DNA of 64,000 nt from Streptomyces griseofuscus (GCF_014673495.1 NZ_CP051008.1:1-64000), one strand, 5' to 3'. Shown: positions 1 through 13,353, numbered from the stretch's first letter. Numbers and translations are program-made. The notes: generated by a model from the letters alone, not told the origin.

Positions 1-3000
1 GATGGAGCCGGTTCTCCATGACGAGGAATCGTGTCGGCGTCCCGGATGGTCGAATGGGGAACGTGGCTGAAGGAGCAGTGTGCCGCCGATCACGAAAGAC
101 GTACGTGCTCGAAACTGTGGCACGAGCGCGCGCGAAGTTGAGTGTTGTGCTGTGGCCAATGGCCGGGTGAAGCCGGCCAGGACGTGTCGGACGGTCTTGG
201 CACTACAAAAGTCAACGACGCCTGCCGGGCTACCATCGGTCGCGGCTCGGTGTGTTCTCCACACCTGGCCGCGCCGCAGTCGCCAACAGCTGGTGCGCCG
301 GTCAGCCGGAGGGAGACCTTGCCGGTGTCGCTCCTCGTCCACAACCAAGGATCTACAAGAACCCCCCGGCCTTAGGGGGTGCGTCGGGGAACAGCGCCGA
401 GACCTCGGCCCGGAGTACAGTGCGCGAAGCTTGGGTCGTGATGCAGCTCTGCACGTGACGCTGGGTTCCGTGGCACGCCGGGCGCGGAGGTTGCACATTC
501 CGTGAGAATCTTAGTCGACGCCCGTGTTCCTTGGCCCCGAGTACCTGAGGAAAAGGATCAATGAGCTGCCGATTGCGAATCACTTATGACCGTGTCGCGC
601 CGTTCGTCAATCGGCCCTCTTCGCTGCAAGGGCAGCGTTATGTCGTCCGAAATGAACGGCTACTTTCGGGAGCGCGCGCTCGATGGCTGGCGGTGTCCAA
701 CCCCGACGGGCCGCCGAGTTCGACCCCCTACTCAGATCTCGCCCGCCGTGCGGGACTCAGATCCCGCGCGGTTACGTCCGACGCCCATCCTGATGGCCGC
801 GAGGCGCCCGTACGCGGCGACTCGGATATTTCGGAAAGTGACAAGGCTCTGGTCCAAGGAGCGGAAGTCGGAGGTGATAGCGCGCGTCGCCGGAGGGCAG
901 ACGCCAGGCTCTGCACAAGCGTTCAGTGGTACGGTGTCGACAACCATGCGATCGACGGCGCGCACTGTCGCGACCCTCTTCTGGCAGCTGTCAGAATAAC
1001 TCTCGGTTCATTCATTGTGTAGAGCGCCTGCCAGCGTGGAGAAGGTGCGGCGTACGATGCCGGTTGGCGGTGAGTCGTAGGTGGCCGGAGTCCAGCTCGG
1101 GGACGTAGGTGATGTCACTCGCGCTCTGGAGCGATGAGGTCAGGGTTTCTGGGACACAGCGTGTAGGAATTGGACTGGTGGGCGGCACGATCACACGCAC
1201 AGCCTTCATGGCGTGGGGACCTGCCGACGCAATGGCTCGACAATTCGCCCATGCTGTCATTGGTGGGGTCAGGGCTCGGAGGCACGCGCGTGTTCCTGGA
1301 GCGAGTCCTGACTACCCCCGGGAGAATAGTACGGCGGATTAGAGCGTTGGCTGGATCGTGTCTCCGCGTCTGCGACGTACGTTCGTTTTTCGTCGTGGAA
1401 GCCCGAAGGGAGCGAACACACCGTGCGTGACTGTCAACAGCCCCGAGGCAGCGAGCCCAGGACTGCGCTGGGACTCAAGGGTGCGATTCGACGCTCGCTG
1501 GCTGTGTCCTCTGCGGAGCAGGGCTTCGTCGGGCGGGTGCATCGTCGCCGCTAGCGCAGGCAAGGGAGCTGGAGTCCGCTACTTCGCTAGGCGCGAACCG
1601 GCCCCGGAGCACAGCGGAGAAGATCGCTGCCATCCCCCAGGACGCGCGCTCGCGGGTGCGCACGAATCTACGCTAGCTGAGCCCTGCTCCCAGCGAGCGC
1701 CTCGTAGCCCTGGCGAGGCGATCCTCGAGGCCGATCCGGCGTCGTCCATGATTGCGCCGAGCGCGCTGTTTCGTAGACCGTGGGCGTTCGCGTACGTAGC
1801 GTCGGTGGACTGCGGCGTCGGATCTGTGGTCGAGGCGTTGCCCGAAGGATGTGTTCGAAGATATCTTCGGAGTTGCATTTCCCGAGTCATAGGCCGAAAA
1901 GGGCGCTGGGGTATGTTACGTCGGAACGTCGCGGACATGGCAGGGTTTGGACCGGTTTGTCTGACAACCATGGAGCGGCCTGCCCGAGGCGCTGCTGTCT
2001 CTGCGCGTTCAGGCGGCATTGTGGACGCGCTCGGCGTCGAAGTGCAGAACGGATGCGGACGGCACAGTGGGCGATAGAACAGAGCGTTCCGCGCTACAGC
2101 TGCTGGGAGTTGGGTCAGAACCAGCATCCGGTACGCACCGACGGTGGAAGTGACGCATGCTCTCGGCCCTCAGAGCGACCTCGGCCGACGTTCCCGACGC
2201 ACCGCGAACCAGCGGATGGAGGCAGCCCGAAGGCAGCCACTTCAGTGGATTCTAAGCGAGGGTTCGGAGACGCTCAGACGACACATGGCGCATCGCGAGC
2301 TTGGCTGCGATCAATAACGCTTGACTTAGCTGTCTGCACTGTGCTCGCCTATGAGAACTGAGCGAGCACCGTCAGCTTCGGTCTTGACATCAGTTCCGCT
2401 TTGAGCCGTGGTCTGAGATTGCGGCCTTCCCGAGCAGGTTAAACTTGCTAAAGTCGCGCGATACTCGACACTAGTGGCACAGCCACGAACACAGACTTGT
2501 ACTTAGAGCGTCGCGCTAACGCGTGTCGCAAGACCGGTGTACCAGTCTTGAAATCGGAGGTCAATGTCAGCGTGCTTGAGCTCTAGCAACACGCCGCGTG
2601 GAGCGCACTCCGCTGCATAACGACACGTAATGTGCGCTGGCGAACGCTTCGCGACGTGAGGGGTTCCGGCGGTGTGCCCGAGTAAGAAAAGAGAAATCAT
2701 CCAGCGGCACAAAGATCAACGACCGTGACTCTCAGGCCAGGCCCTGCGATCTTAAGAACGCGTACGTGAACATTCATCCAGGAGCCAGAACACTCATGCG
2801 CGGTCAAGACGGAGAATACGTGTGCGATATTGGATCACAAAATGGAGAGTAGTGATCAGTTTCTCATCTGAGTGCCCAGTAAGTGCTGGTCTGCTGGGAT
2901 AAGCTGTCTTGCCGTGTATGATTCGTTCCGAGAGATGGTCCGTTGGCTGCGGCGGTCGTCTAGCGTGTAGGAGGGATCGGGCTGCTAGCGTCTGCTTGTG

Positions 3001-4400
3001 TCGCTGCTTTGCTCGATAGTGTATCGGGAAGTTGGATTTACGGTAGCTGGACAGAGGCAGGTTGCAGCTTTCGTGTGGTCAGCGGTATCTGCGATCGGTA
3101 AGCGATGGTGCTTTCTGGCTAACGCGACGTTATGAGCACAGCGCTCTCGCGGTCGAGTAGTCAGCACGGCTATCAGTCGACGGGACTCGGCGACGTGTGA
3201 AGCTGGTGATGCGCGAGCAGTTAGTCACGTTTGTGGTGGGACGCAGATCGAGATGTTGCCGCGTGGGTGAGGAGGCGGGACACAGTGCGCCGTACAGTGA
3301 GGCCTTGCTGTCAAACGGGCCTCGCGGTGAATGATCGGTGTCTTCGTGGTAAGGAGTAGTACTTGGACGGCGCCTTTCGGTGCTCAGGGGGGTGTCCGTT
3401 TGTTTGGTGTACATCGTCGTTGATGGCGAGACCGCAGTATGATCACAGAGAGCGGCTATAGCTGTCGTGGTGCCTTCTTGGCGGGGGGCTGGGTGGGGGT
3501 CGGGTAGAGGCGTCGGCGGATCGTGCGTTGCGGAGACCTGTGAGTTTCGTGCCGCGAGGCTGGGAGAACGCGTTAATAGAGGTGGTGGCGGGCGAGCCGA
3601 GTTGTCGCTCTCGAGCGGTCGGATAGCTAAGACGCTGATGTAAGACGTGGGAACGCGGTGACTCAATACGGGGGCTATACGCGGCTGCTAGAGCACCGTA
3701 CAGGACCACGGGTCCGTCAGACCGGTGCGTGCGGGGCTTAGAACCTCGTGGGCGAGCATGTCGGGCTCGTTCTTGCTGATCCGAAGGCAAGGTGGTGTAA
3801 AGATAAGTCCAGTGCGACGCATCAGTGAGCTGGGCGGTGGCTCGGGCTGCAAGAACGGTGCCCATGCAGTGGTCGCCAGCATGTGGCTCGCAGTGGAGCT
3901 CGCGGGTGCATAGGGAGTGCGCGCTTCGGCTCGAACGGCTTGACGAACGCGTTGCCGGTGTGGGAGCATGGCATGACGGGTTTGGATGTGGCTGGTGGTT
4001 CGTGATACTGTCGTTGCGTCGCAGCGGGCTGTGAGCGTGCCGTGTCGGGGGCAACCTCGGGTGGCTTCGGAGGCTCGATAGATCGTAGCTCCTGAAGCTG
4101 CGATGGAGGCGCATGCTGTGTGGCGCCGATGATGCACGAGCGGGTGGGCGTGCCCGTGCCGATGCGGTGCCGGACCGATGCTCGCGACTGAGGGATACGG
4201 ATGAGAGGGCGGGGGAGCGAACGACCGGGGCTGGGCTGTCGCGCTCGTGGGGTGGTGTTGCTTTCGTCTCTCGCGCCAGCGACGTCAGGCGGCGCGTGGT
4301 GGCGTATCGATGGGGTGGTGAGCCGTGCTGGAGAGAGCGTGGATCGAAGAGATGAGGGATCCTGTCAGGCGCTGCAGGAGCGGCGAGGGCTGGAGTGCCG
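1..4400. other. Low-quality sequence, no supportable gene
   Basis: No open frame here has recognisable protein content, a ribosome binding site or Streptomyces-like third-position GC bias, and local base composition wanders. By extrapolation it should be the most corrupted part of the inverted copy of roughly 30-34.5 kb, but I could not align it by eye below about 4.4 kb. Confidence 0.7.
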
Positions 4401-6227
4401 TGTGGGTGAAGCGCTGGGCGGCGTCGAGGGAAGCTGGCTCTCACGACCCGAGCTCTCTCGGTAGCGCAGCCTGGACGTGCTGGTTCGTGGCCGGGCGCGA
4501 GATACGGGCGGGCTGACCGTCGACGCAGTCGGAGACCGGGTGAACTTCGCTCTGGCCTGGCTCGCACCCAAGGGCTCCGGGATCGGGCGTGCTGCGCGAC
4601 GCGGCCTGTGCGCTCGTGCCGCGGTGGGCACGCTCGGTAGTTGTGCGTCATAGAACGTGCGAGGAGTTCGGGTTTTAGGTTTGCGTGTTGATCCTTGAGC
4701 GTTCGAGAGTGGATAGCTGGCTGTCCCTCTGCGGTTCACTCGGAGTGTAAGCGGACGCGTGGGGAGGGGCCGTGAGAGGCCACGGCGGTGCGGTCGAGCA
4801 TGCTGAGGACACTCTGCACTCCAGGCTCTCACGTTCTTGTGTTAATTCTGCGAGAGGTTCTTCTAGGCTATCTCTGGTGTTCTTTCGCCGTCGAAGGCGT
4901 GGTGGGAGACTCGGCGTAGCAGGACAGCGCGTGTGCGCGTGGCGACGCAACGCATACGGCGGCCCGTAGCCGCAGGAGAAAGCGATAGAAAGCCCGTGAA
5001 TAGCTCCGAGAAGTTGGCCGTCGGGCCTGGCCGGGTGGGCGCACTGATAGCCCCGGTGTTTGTGCTGCGGTGCGTGGACGGTGGGGCTCAGAGCTCGGCG
5101 ACGGGCAGACACGCGGCAGGCAGTAGGGTCCTCTGCCGCCGCAGGACTGCGGGGGCCAGTTCTGGCTCCGGATTCTGGGAGCGCTCGGTCGGATAGGCGA
5201 GACAAAGCCTGGCCAGTCGGGCGATTCTCAGATGCGCACCGTGCGGCGCAGCTCTGGTGTGGGAGGCGGGCTGCGGACGAGTCAAGGGTGGAGGTGGAGG
5301 CGTTCGTCGGGTAAGGCGTGGTAGCATTGACCTGCTCTGCTGCGACCGTCTAGGTGCGGCGCGTGGACAGACTTGGCTTCGGCGGTGCCGCGCGACCGGT
5401 GGAGTCATAGGATGCTGGATCGGAAGGTGCTATTGCCATCCACAGAGTGCAGCAGCCTGCGGGAGACACGGAGTTGCGAGAATGCTGCATCAGAGTGCTG
5501 GTGGGCGAGGTGAGGCGGGATCGCCGGTCAGGCTGCTCGCAGCGACTCTGCATGCCGCGACAGCGACTGCGGTGCCAGATGACCCGCGGTGTGCCGCCCC
5601 GAACAGCCGGTGGACGAAGACCGGATCGCCCGACCGCTCCGAGGACGAAGCGCGGCAGGCGATGCAGGAGCCATGCGACGTATCACGGGGGATGCGCCGT
5701 CATAGGGGCTCAGACCATGCGGCGCAAACTGAGATAGGCAGATCGCAGCGGCGGCCCTGCCCGGTGGCCCAGCTGCATAAGTGCGCGTCGGCTCGCAGTT
5801 CGACGGCCGCGCGCAGGCGGGCTCGCTCGATACTGCGTCGCGACGTTACGAAGGCGCGGATCAGGTGCGACGGTTGGGCTCCGGTGATTGCCGCGACGTG
5901 CATCGCGGCCGAAAGCGTGCCGACTCCGGAGTGGCTTGAGTTCGCAGCACCTTCGTCAAGCGAGACCAGGGTCTTCGCTCCTCATGGGAGTGACGCTGTA
6001 CCCGCAGCAGGGTCGCTCGCAATAGCTATATGCGCGCGCCGACGAGTCAGGTCACACAAGAGTTGTGACAGGACCACAAGGGATACGACACAGGTAGGCG
6101 ATCATAGGGCCAAGACCTGCTTCACCCGGACACGGCAACGTCCACGCGCGCGGAGCGTGTTTCACCACAGAGTAGCGCCCGGCGCTACGGGAACTGGACT
6201 CGGTTCTCCATGGGGGGGCAGGGCGTG
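4400..6227 (+). pseudogene. Corrupted copy of the Rep-candidate gene (3' part)
   Basis: Error-filled reverse-complement copy of the C-terminal two thirds of the gene at 28,403-30,586. Recognisable stretches include the segment before the linker (near 4,420-4,600), the part coding for the proline/glutamine-rich middle (near 5,060-5,160), and the end around 5,925-6,200. Frameshifts occur every few tens of bases, so no product should be predicted. Confidence 0.7.
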
Positions 6228-7083
6228 AGCGGCGGCGGAACGTCAGGGGTTCGACTGGGCGGGTCCGCGCGCGGGCCGGCGATGGAGGCGGCCCGGAAGA
6301 ACGGACGGGCGGCGAAGAGGCGAAGCAAGAGGCACATGAGGGCGCTGGCCGAGCCATCAGAGTCGTGAATGGGTGCGCAGCTGACGAGAGGAATGGGAGG
6401 GATGGCTGGATGCTGCTGGCAACCGTCGAGCTGTCGGGCGTGGAGTTGGCGGCGGGTGCATGGAGCTTCGTGCCGGGAGGCGGTGGCGCGCAATAGCTGT
6501 GTCCCTCGTGAGCTGGCACGGGCGACACCGTTCCAGCCGCCGCAGTCGCGAGACCAGGGAACTGCAAATCCGGCTGGCTCACCAGTGTGCCCCGGGTCGA
6601 TGGCTTGGGGCGCGAAAGGCCCCGCTTGGAGAGACCGCGTCTCCGCGGCGCAGGCCAAACAAGGCGGCGGCCGCCGTCGATGCGGCAGCCCTGGGATCCT
6701 GGCCCGGCGCTGGCTTCCGCCCGGCCGGCGTAGTCGGCAGACCGCTCGGCCCGGGGCCGCCCCGGTTTTCGGCCGGACGCGGGACGACGGCGGTGCGAAG
6801 GATCGCCGCGGCATCGCTGCGCCGCGCAGGTCGGCCGGGCCGGGTGACCCGAGCATCGGGCAGCGGGTGGAGAGGCAGACGCGACGATTGCGGGGCATGT
6901 CCCGAGCGCGTATCGCCGCGAGACGGACGTCGCGGTGAGGACGGGAGGCCGGCCGCGCCGTTCGCGCCACGTCCGAGCGGCGCCGCAGGCTAGGTGTCCC
7001 GCGCGGCGGCTGCGCGGGCCCCGTGCGCGAGTAAGGACCGGACCGCCGGATGGCGCTGGCATGCCCTGGAGAACACGGCAATG
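6225..7083 (+). pseudogene. Corrupted copy of the DciA-like gene
   Basis: Matches the reverse complement of 27,591-28,406 with frequent indels. The GTG start context and first 30 codons (6,225-6,330) and the last codons before the stop (near 7,060-7,083) are easy to match. Almost certainly sequence error and not gene decay. Confidence 0.75.
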
Positions 7084-7268
7084 GGCCGGACTGGCAACGC
7101 GCGACTGCACACAGCGGCTGCAAGCGCCGCGTTTCAACATGACATGCGAGAACAGGTTGCGCCCGCTTTTACCGCCGCGTGTTGCAATCCTGCCGGTTGC
7201 GCGATTCATGCCGGATTGAGTGCGCGAATAATGCGCGATCGGGTATGCTCGTCTATTGGAGGTGACTT

Positions 7269-9441
7269 GTGTCATGAGAACGTTGACGAGAGCTGTTCAG
7301 CGGTCGTGCGTTGCTAGGAGCAGTCGCGCAGGACGACTGCCGGACATGCGGAAGAGGTCTGGGGAGGCGGCGGGCTGATCAGGCGCCAGAATGCCACGGC
7401 GCTTGGCGCCCGCGGAGCCGTGGGGAACTGGAGCTGCAAGAGCGAGCGCGGCCGCCGAAGCGAACGCGCCGCTCGCCGTGGTAATGAGGGCCACGCGCGT
7501 TACCCGCCAGTCGGCCGACGCGCCGCCCTGCTCCGACTCCGTGGTCCGGAGGCGTTCACGACGCCACGGCGTCCGCCGCGGGTCGAAGCGCGGCGGCCGG
7601 CTCGCCGGCTGCTGCGTACGTCGGCGCCGCGTGAAGCCCGCTCGCGTCGTCGCGGCGCGCCGGGTGCGAGAAGAAGGCGGTGGCGAAGAAGACCAACGGG
7701 CGCCGCGACGGAGCCGACGTCGACCGCGCTCGAGAACGGACGCTGCGCGTCGTCGACTGCGAGGACGGGCAGGTGTCCGCGTACTACGTCGCACGTGTGC
7801 GGCTGCGTCACTGGACGTGCCCCAGCCAAGACGATCCGTCCGCCTGGTCGACTGGACGCTGACCGAGGGCGCCTCGTCAGCGCGCGCTGCATCGCAACGG
7901 CGCGACGCGCACCGATCGCGTCGATCTCACTGCGGCTGTAGCGCTGGAGCGGTTCGGCCTGCACCGCCTGTCGGAGGCGAGCGCGCACGCGGCGCATCCC
8001 GGTCGGCCCACATAGGTGTGGTCACGCAGATCGAGCGCGCGGGCTGCAGATGACCCTCAAGCGGGCTTCGGCCCCATGGGCCGCTCTATCCGCGACCGAA
8101 GGCTCCCGCGGCGCTGCGTCAGTCGTGCATTCTGTCATGGCAACGCCCTGGACGTGCCCGCGAGTGGGGACGGAAGGACGACCGGAGCTTCCTGCTGACG
8201 ATGCACCCGACCCGACTGGTCCAGTACTTCGGGCTGTACGCGGCCCGAGTGATGAGCGCGCGGCTCCACCTGCGACGACCGCCTGGAGCTGATGACCAGC
8301 AGCTGCGCCGCACGCGCGGAGAAAGAACCTCGGCGACGCGAGTTCGCGCGGCCGTACAACGATGGACGCGCTCACACAGCTCTACGTGGTGCCAGTGCGA
8401 GTCCCGACGAACACCCGATCACTCAGGGCCAGTCGCGCCGGCACCACATGCGCGCCGCGGCAGAGATGGCTCGTGATGAGGAGCCCTATCGACTGTGCGG
8501 CCGCTGACCGATGAGGAGTGGCCCACCCGTACTGTCGTGTCGACCTCAACATGTCGTTCGCCGCAGCAGCGACGGCTCGTCAGTCGGGCTGATGGGCCGA
8601 CGCACTAAAAACAACCCTGGCGTTTCGACCCGTCGCTGCCGGCTCGTGGCTGTCGACGCTCTCCCAGTCGACGCTGTCGCGCCGGGTCAACACCTGCACG
8701 GTCGACGGCTCCGGCTGCCGAGCCCGTTCACAGCCGAAGGGCGACACCCACCCGAGGGCCGGCTGGATACGCCACGCCCACCGTGCAGTATAGCGGTGGA
8801 GCTCGGTTTCTTCGACGTTGCGTCCGATCGAGGGTACGTCGCAACGCAGAAACGCGCTACTGACTCCTGGTACAATGCGCTCGCGCGACGCGTACGTCGC
8901 CACGATGGCCTGACATGGGCGTCACCACCGACCTCCAGGGCCGAGGAGTTCTCGAGGTCGATAGCGCGGCGCAGCAGGTCGACCGCGCTGCTGGCGCTCC
9001 TGGCAGACCGCGGATCAATGGCGACGGCGGAGGGCGCGATCGGAAGTTGAGGCAGCAGCTCCGGGGCCAGTGCCGTATCTACGAGCCGTACCCGGCGCGT
9101 GGAGCGGGTGAACTGGCGCCGACATACCGGGCCGCCGTGACTCGCGAAAGCAGCGGTGGGCTGCACCGCAGAGCTGATGAAGACGGCGGCGCGCGCGCTC
9201 TACCCGGTCGCCGATCGGCAAACCGATCGCATCGTCTACCCCTCGCCCGGCGTCCACGCTGGACGTCCTGCGACACGCGGGCAAGCCGGTACGGCGCTTC
9301 GGCTCGGGTCTCGCCGGATGGTCCAAGCACCAGGGCACCGAGACGTCCTGTGGCGCGGAGCAGCAGTCTGGAGGTAGCGCGGCGGCGTCTCCAAGCTCTC
9401 CACCTCATCAAGACCGACAGACGCGCCGGAGAGGGGAGTAG
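7269..9441 (+). pseudogene. Corrupted copy of tap
   Basis: Matches the reverse complement of the tap gene at 25,188-27,398. The upstream direct repeats (about 7,195-7,245), the GGAGGTGAC ribosome binding site and the GTG start are recognisable, as is the end of the gene running into the tpg copy. Dozens of indels break the frame. Treat as a low-quality duplicate of the right-arm gene. Confidence 0.8.
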
Positions 9442-9445
9442 AGCA

Positions 9446-10054
9446 GTGTGGACTGCTCGCTCGTGCGACTGCCTTGGACGCGCGCTGGAGGGGGCGTCAC
9501 GCCGCGTATCGCAGAGCGCCAGCGCAGATGAATGTCTGGTCAAGCAGCTCAAGGCACCAAGCCGCCGCCCAGGCGCTCGGGATCGTCCTAGTCTGCAGGG
9601 CCGTGCGAGCGGTACGTCTCAGCGCATAGACCATGAGCGGCCCGCCAGGACTGCGCGGCTGCGCTGGATGCGCGAGGTGAAGAAGCGGTGGGCTGGGCCG
9701 CAGATCCGCGCGTAATGGCGAGGAAGAAGCGTCGTCGCACGAAAGAAACTGGGCTGCGTCGGATCGTGCACCGCACGCGCTGCCGCTTTCGGGTTCGAGC
9801 CGCCGGAGCACGTACGACGATGCCCGGATGGGCGTGCGACATCACAGGCTGCCGCCGAGTAACGGCGCCGACTAGTGTCTTGTTCAGTCTCCGGGAGGAG
9901 GGCAAGAACGTGACCAGCCTGCGGCAGATCGCGGCCCGACGGTCCTCGCGAGCATGTTGATCTGAGATAGGTCCGCGCGAACAACGCAGGGCCCAGCGGC
10001 TGGGTCAGTTGAGTTCACGCCCACTGTGGTAGCGGCTCGAAATCGAGCTCCTGA
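9446..10054 (+). pseudogene. Corrupted copy of tpg
   Basis: Matches the reverse complement of 24,627-25,184. The first 110 bases and the last 30 bases before the stop are clear; the middle is broken by indels. The intact gene is on the right arm. Confidence 0.8.
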
Positions 10055-10107
10055 CTCACCGCGACGCCCACAAAGGGGCCCGACCGCGCACGTCGCGAGC
10101 CGGACGA

Positions 10108-10637
10108 CTACTGCGGGTCGGGCCGGCCTCGCCCAGGCGCGAGCCGCACGCGCGACGCGCGCGCGGGACGACGTCGGGCAGCTGGCGGGAGGCGCGGCCG
10201 GGATGAAGAACATACCCGGTCCATGCCGAGCGCCGTCACGGTGGCGCCTAGCAGGCCCAACGAGACCACCGACGGAGTCGTCAACCGAGACCTCATCATC
10301 GGAGTGGGCCGCAGAAAGCGACCTGACGGCAACCGAACACAGCGAGCCGGGGATCACCGCTCCCCGGCAACGGCTGAGCGGGCGCCGGTGGCGGCCACAC
10401 CGCGCCCACGCGTGACACTCAGCCGCGCACGCAGAACAGCACGGCCGCCTGGCGCAGCAGCACAGGCGGCGCCACCGAGGCTCAGACGTCACCGCGGGAG
10501 CATTGCTCGCGCCTCGTAGCCGGACCTGGGAAGGAAACAAAACCAACAAGTGTAACATCACCGCAGTCCTCGACGGCGATACCACCCACCTCAACGCACC
10601 GCAGCAGGCCCTACGCGCCCGCGCTCGTCATCCCACT
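10108..10637 (-). pseudogene. Corrupted copy of the four-TM membrane protein gene
   Basis: Degenerate copy of 24,069-24,569 in the opposite orientation; the promoter-side sequence at 10,630-10,670 aligns clearly. Not a separate gene. Confidence 0.7.
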
Positions 10638-10734
10638 CGCGTGGTCCCCTCTTCGGTCATCAGGTCACAGGGCCGGAACGTCACTGGTCAGCGCTCGCTC
10701 TTCGCCCACAGAGCGCCACTCCGAACGGGTGGAG

Positions 10735-11298
10735 ATCGCCGCCTCGATCGCTCGCGCTCGAGCCCGCGCCGCGAGGGTTAGGGTCCAGCTCCTGAGCTGC
10801 GCCGCACAGGAGCACAGCCGGTGCGGCTGCTCCGCGACGTTCAGCAGTCGCCCGCTCCGTCAGCAGCGCGCGCCCTGCGGCGCGCTCCTCGTCAGTCGAC
10901 GGCGTGCGCCACTCCGCACTGCGCGAAACCGCGCCGCGGCGCGCCCGCCTCTGCAGCACACAGACCCGAAGGCCAGGCGGGCCCAGCACCTCGCGGAGCG
11001 TTAGACGGCGGCGCGCAGCCGCTCCCCGTGCCGCTGCGCCACGCGCGTTCGTAGGCAACTGCACGCCGTCGACCGGCCGACGATCCGGCTTTGTGCTCGG
11101 CGCGCGCACCACACACGGTACTTCGCGCCTGACGTCGCCGTCCTCGGATGTTGCGGTACGCGGAGCAGGCCACCTGGTAATGCCACCGCGCCGTGTCTCG
11201 GCGCCGGCCCCACAGCCGCGCGCGCCCCGCCTCGAGTTCCTGGCGTCCGCGCAGACGCACACCACGCGGCCGGGCGTCCGCAGCGGCGTCGTCGTCAT
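10735..11298 (-). pseudogene. Corrupted copy of the DUF6233-like gene
   Basis: Degenerate copy of 23,450-23,977. The start region at 11,270-11,320 and the end at 10,730-10,760 align with the right arm, but the interior is frameshifted repeatedly. Confidence 0.7.
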
Positions 11299-11387
11299 GC
11301 TGTCGGGACGGTAGGCAGACCCGCGCGCGCCCGGCGGTCCGTCGGCGTCGGTCTCTTGTCCACAGGGCTGCGGCGGTGAGCTACCCC

Positions 11388-11985
11388 GTGACCGAAGAAG
11401 AGAAGGCAGAGAAGGCAGCACAGGCGGCCCAGACGCGCGCCAGGTTCATGGAGGGCCTCGCCGCGTGGAGCGCACCCTGTTCACGGCCCGCGCCGAAATC
11501 CGCGCGAGCCCAGATGAATTCCTTCGCAAGCGGGAGAAGGGCTCCACCAAGAGCCTGGCGGAGCGGCTGGGCGTCTCCCGCAAGACGGTGCAGCGCTACC
11601 TCTCGGGCGCCTCCACCAAGCGAACAAGCGCCTCCAGGAGGCGTTGGTCCAGGAGACCGAGTCGGAGTGGCAACCGCAGGTCAAAGCACAGGCGAGGCAG
11701 CACGCGAGTACCTCGGGCGGGCTCGTCATCAGCTTCCGGGCCACCCTCGGATTCACCGCGAACGGGTCCTCGGACGACGACCGGGTGCGGGACCTCAGCA
11801 TCGCCGTGTCGCCCTCCCACGCGGCCCTCATCCTCGCCGCGCAGGAGGAAGGTGCGACGGACTCAGCTCTGCATGATGCCGTCGCTGAGGCCATAGCGGA
11901 CGCCTATTTCCGTCAAGGCGGTGGAGGACGAGCGAGCTTGAAGGTGAACTTCACGGACGTCCAGCGGCTGGACATAGCGTTTTAG
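11388..11985 (+). pseudogene. Frameshifted copy of the second tpg-like gene
   Basis: Copy of 22,759-23,361. The first 24 codons agree, frame errors follow between 11,460 and 11,640, and from about 11,640 to the stop the sequence is identical to the right arm. This gene therefore straddles the boundary between the noisy and the clean part of the left arm. Confidence 0.8.
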
Positions 11986-12087
11986 CAGCGCGGAATTCGA
12001 GCGTGCTGTAGACCTGTGTGACCGGCCCGCCCAAGCGCTTTTCCGGGCAGGCCATCTTTTCCATATCTGAGTTGAAAGCGAGTCCTG

Positions 12088-12861
12088 ATGAACACGTCCG
12101 ACGGGTGGCGGCCCCGCCGTGTCCCAGAGGCCCGCGGCCGCGCCGGCACCCCGCGCGCGCCGGTCGACTACGCGAAGATCGGCCGGTCCTCGGTACGCCG
12201 CCGCGCGCGGGGCATGACGCACAGCGAGGCCGTGGCGGCGCTCGAAGCAGCGGAACAGCAGGCGCACCTGGACCGCCGCGACGAATCCGCCTTCGACGAC
12301 GGCGGCCGCCGTGCTGCGGAGCTCGCGGAGTGGCAGCGCGTCGTGCAGCTGCTCGCCGCGACCGGCGGCCCGTACGACCCGGAAGCCGACGTCGTCGTCC
12401 AGGAGGAGCTCACCGAAGACCGCCGCCGCGAGGAAGCCGAGCAGCAGCGCCGCCAGGAGCAGCAGCAGCTCGCCGACCGGGCCGAAGAACTCGCCCGGCT
12501 GGGCGGGGCCGGCCAACTCGATCGCAGCGTCCCGAGCCGGGCCGGGGACGAAGCCGCCCGCGACCTCCTGGAGGAAAACCGCGACTACCGCGTTGCGGAG
12601 GTCGACGCCTGGCTCGCCCGCTCCCTCGCCGACCAGTCCGGCCACTACGCCGACCCCGCCGCCCGCACGGCCGCCGCTGGTTCGCTGCCCGTTCCGGTGC
12701 GCGCCCACGCTGCGCTGCTCGCCGCCCTCGCCCGCACCGGCGCCCCGGTCGGAGGCGGCCTCGAGTTCGCCGGGCGCCTCGCCCAGGCCGACCCGGCCGC
12801 CACGACCGCGCTCGCTGCGTGGCTGGAGACCGCGGCCGCGGTGAAGGGCGGCACGGCGTGA
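12088..12861 (+). CDS. Left-arm copy of the 257-aa coiled-coil protein
   Basis: Sequence-identical mirror of the gene at 21,883-22,656, where it is described. Downstream of the frameshifted tpg-like copy and overlapping the next gene by four bases, as on the right arm. Probably present only because of the fold-back. Confidence 0.5.
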   Translation: MNTSDGWRPRRVPEARGRAGTPRAPVDYAKIGRSSVRRRARGMTHSEAVAALEAAEQQAHLDRRDESAFDDGGRRAAELAEWQRVVQLLAATGGPYDPEADVVVQEELTEDRRREEAEQQRRQEQQQLADRAEELARLGGAGQLDRSVPSRAGDEAARDLLEENRDYRVAEVDAWLARSLADQSGHYADPAARTAAAGSLPVPVRAHAALLAALARTGAPVGGGLEFAGRLAQADPAATTALAAWLETAAAVKGGTA

Positions 12862-13124
12862 GCGCGGCGGACGAGGTGGTGGCCACCTGGAGCGAGCACA
12901 GCGAGATCGGCCACCACTACGAGGACCTGCTCGCCGACGGCTCGGTCATCGCCTGGACCGAGCCGCCCTTCGGCGAGACGCTCTACCCAGGCGACGACGA
13001 CCCCGACTACAACCCGATCTGCTCGTGCTCGCGCGTCCCGCGCCAGTTCTGCATGGAGTGCGCCGGCTGCGCCGCCTGCGGGCAGTGCACCGGCCCGCAC
13101 GTCTGGCCCCCGCTCCAGACCTGA
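12858..13124 (+). CDS. Left-arm copy of the 88-aa cysteine-rich protein
   Basis: Mirror of 21,620-21,886; see that entry. Starts with a GTG that overlaps the stop of the preceding gene. Confidence 0.5.
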   Translation: MSAADEVVATWSEHSEIGHHYEDLLADGSVIAWTEPPFGETLYPGDDDPDYNPICSCSRVPRQFCMECAGCAACGQCTGPHVWPPLQT

Positions 13125-13316
13125 CAACCCGTTGTCACGCTCACCGAGGGTGACAATCGGTTGTCACGCCCCCCTGTCACGTCGGTTGTCACGTTGCCGG
13201 AAGGCCGCGTGACAGCCCCTGCCCGGAAGCCCATCAATTCGGGCATTCCGACGCGGAAACGGCCTGGAAACCCCTCTCCGGGCCGTTTCCGCGTGACAGG
13301 CGCGACAGCGTGACAA
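13122..13316. repeat. Left-arm copy of the GTGACA/TGTCAC repeat array
   Basis: Mirror of the array at 21,428-21,622, with the same number and order of motifs. Confidence 0.6.
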
Positions 13317-13353
13317 CCCCTCCCGGGGTGATCACGCTCCGTGCGGGGCTGGG

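Noticed and set aside
3443..4651. Long open frames (up to 400 codons) in the first 6 kb
   Set aside because: Arg/Pro/Ser-rich frames on the wrong strand of corrupted GC-rich sequence; no ribosome binding site, no domain, and the same DNA aligns to the inverted right-arm genes.
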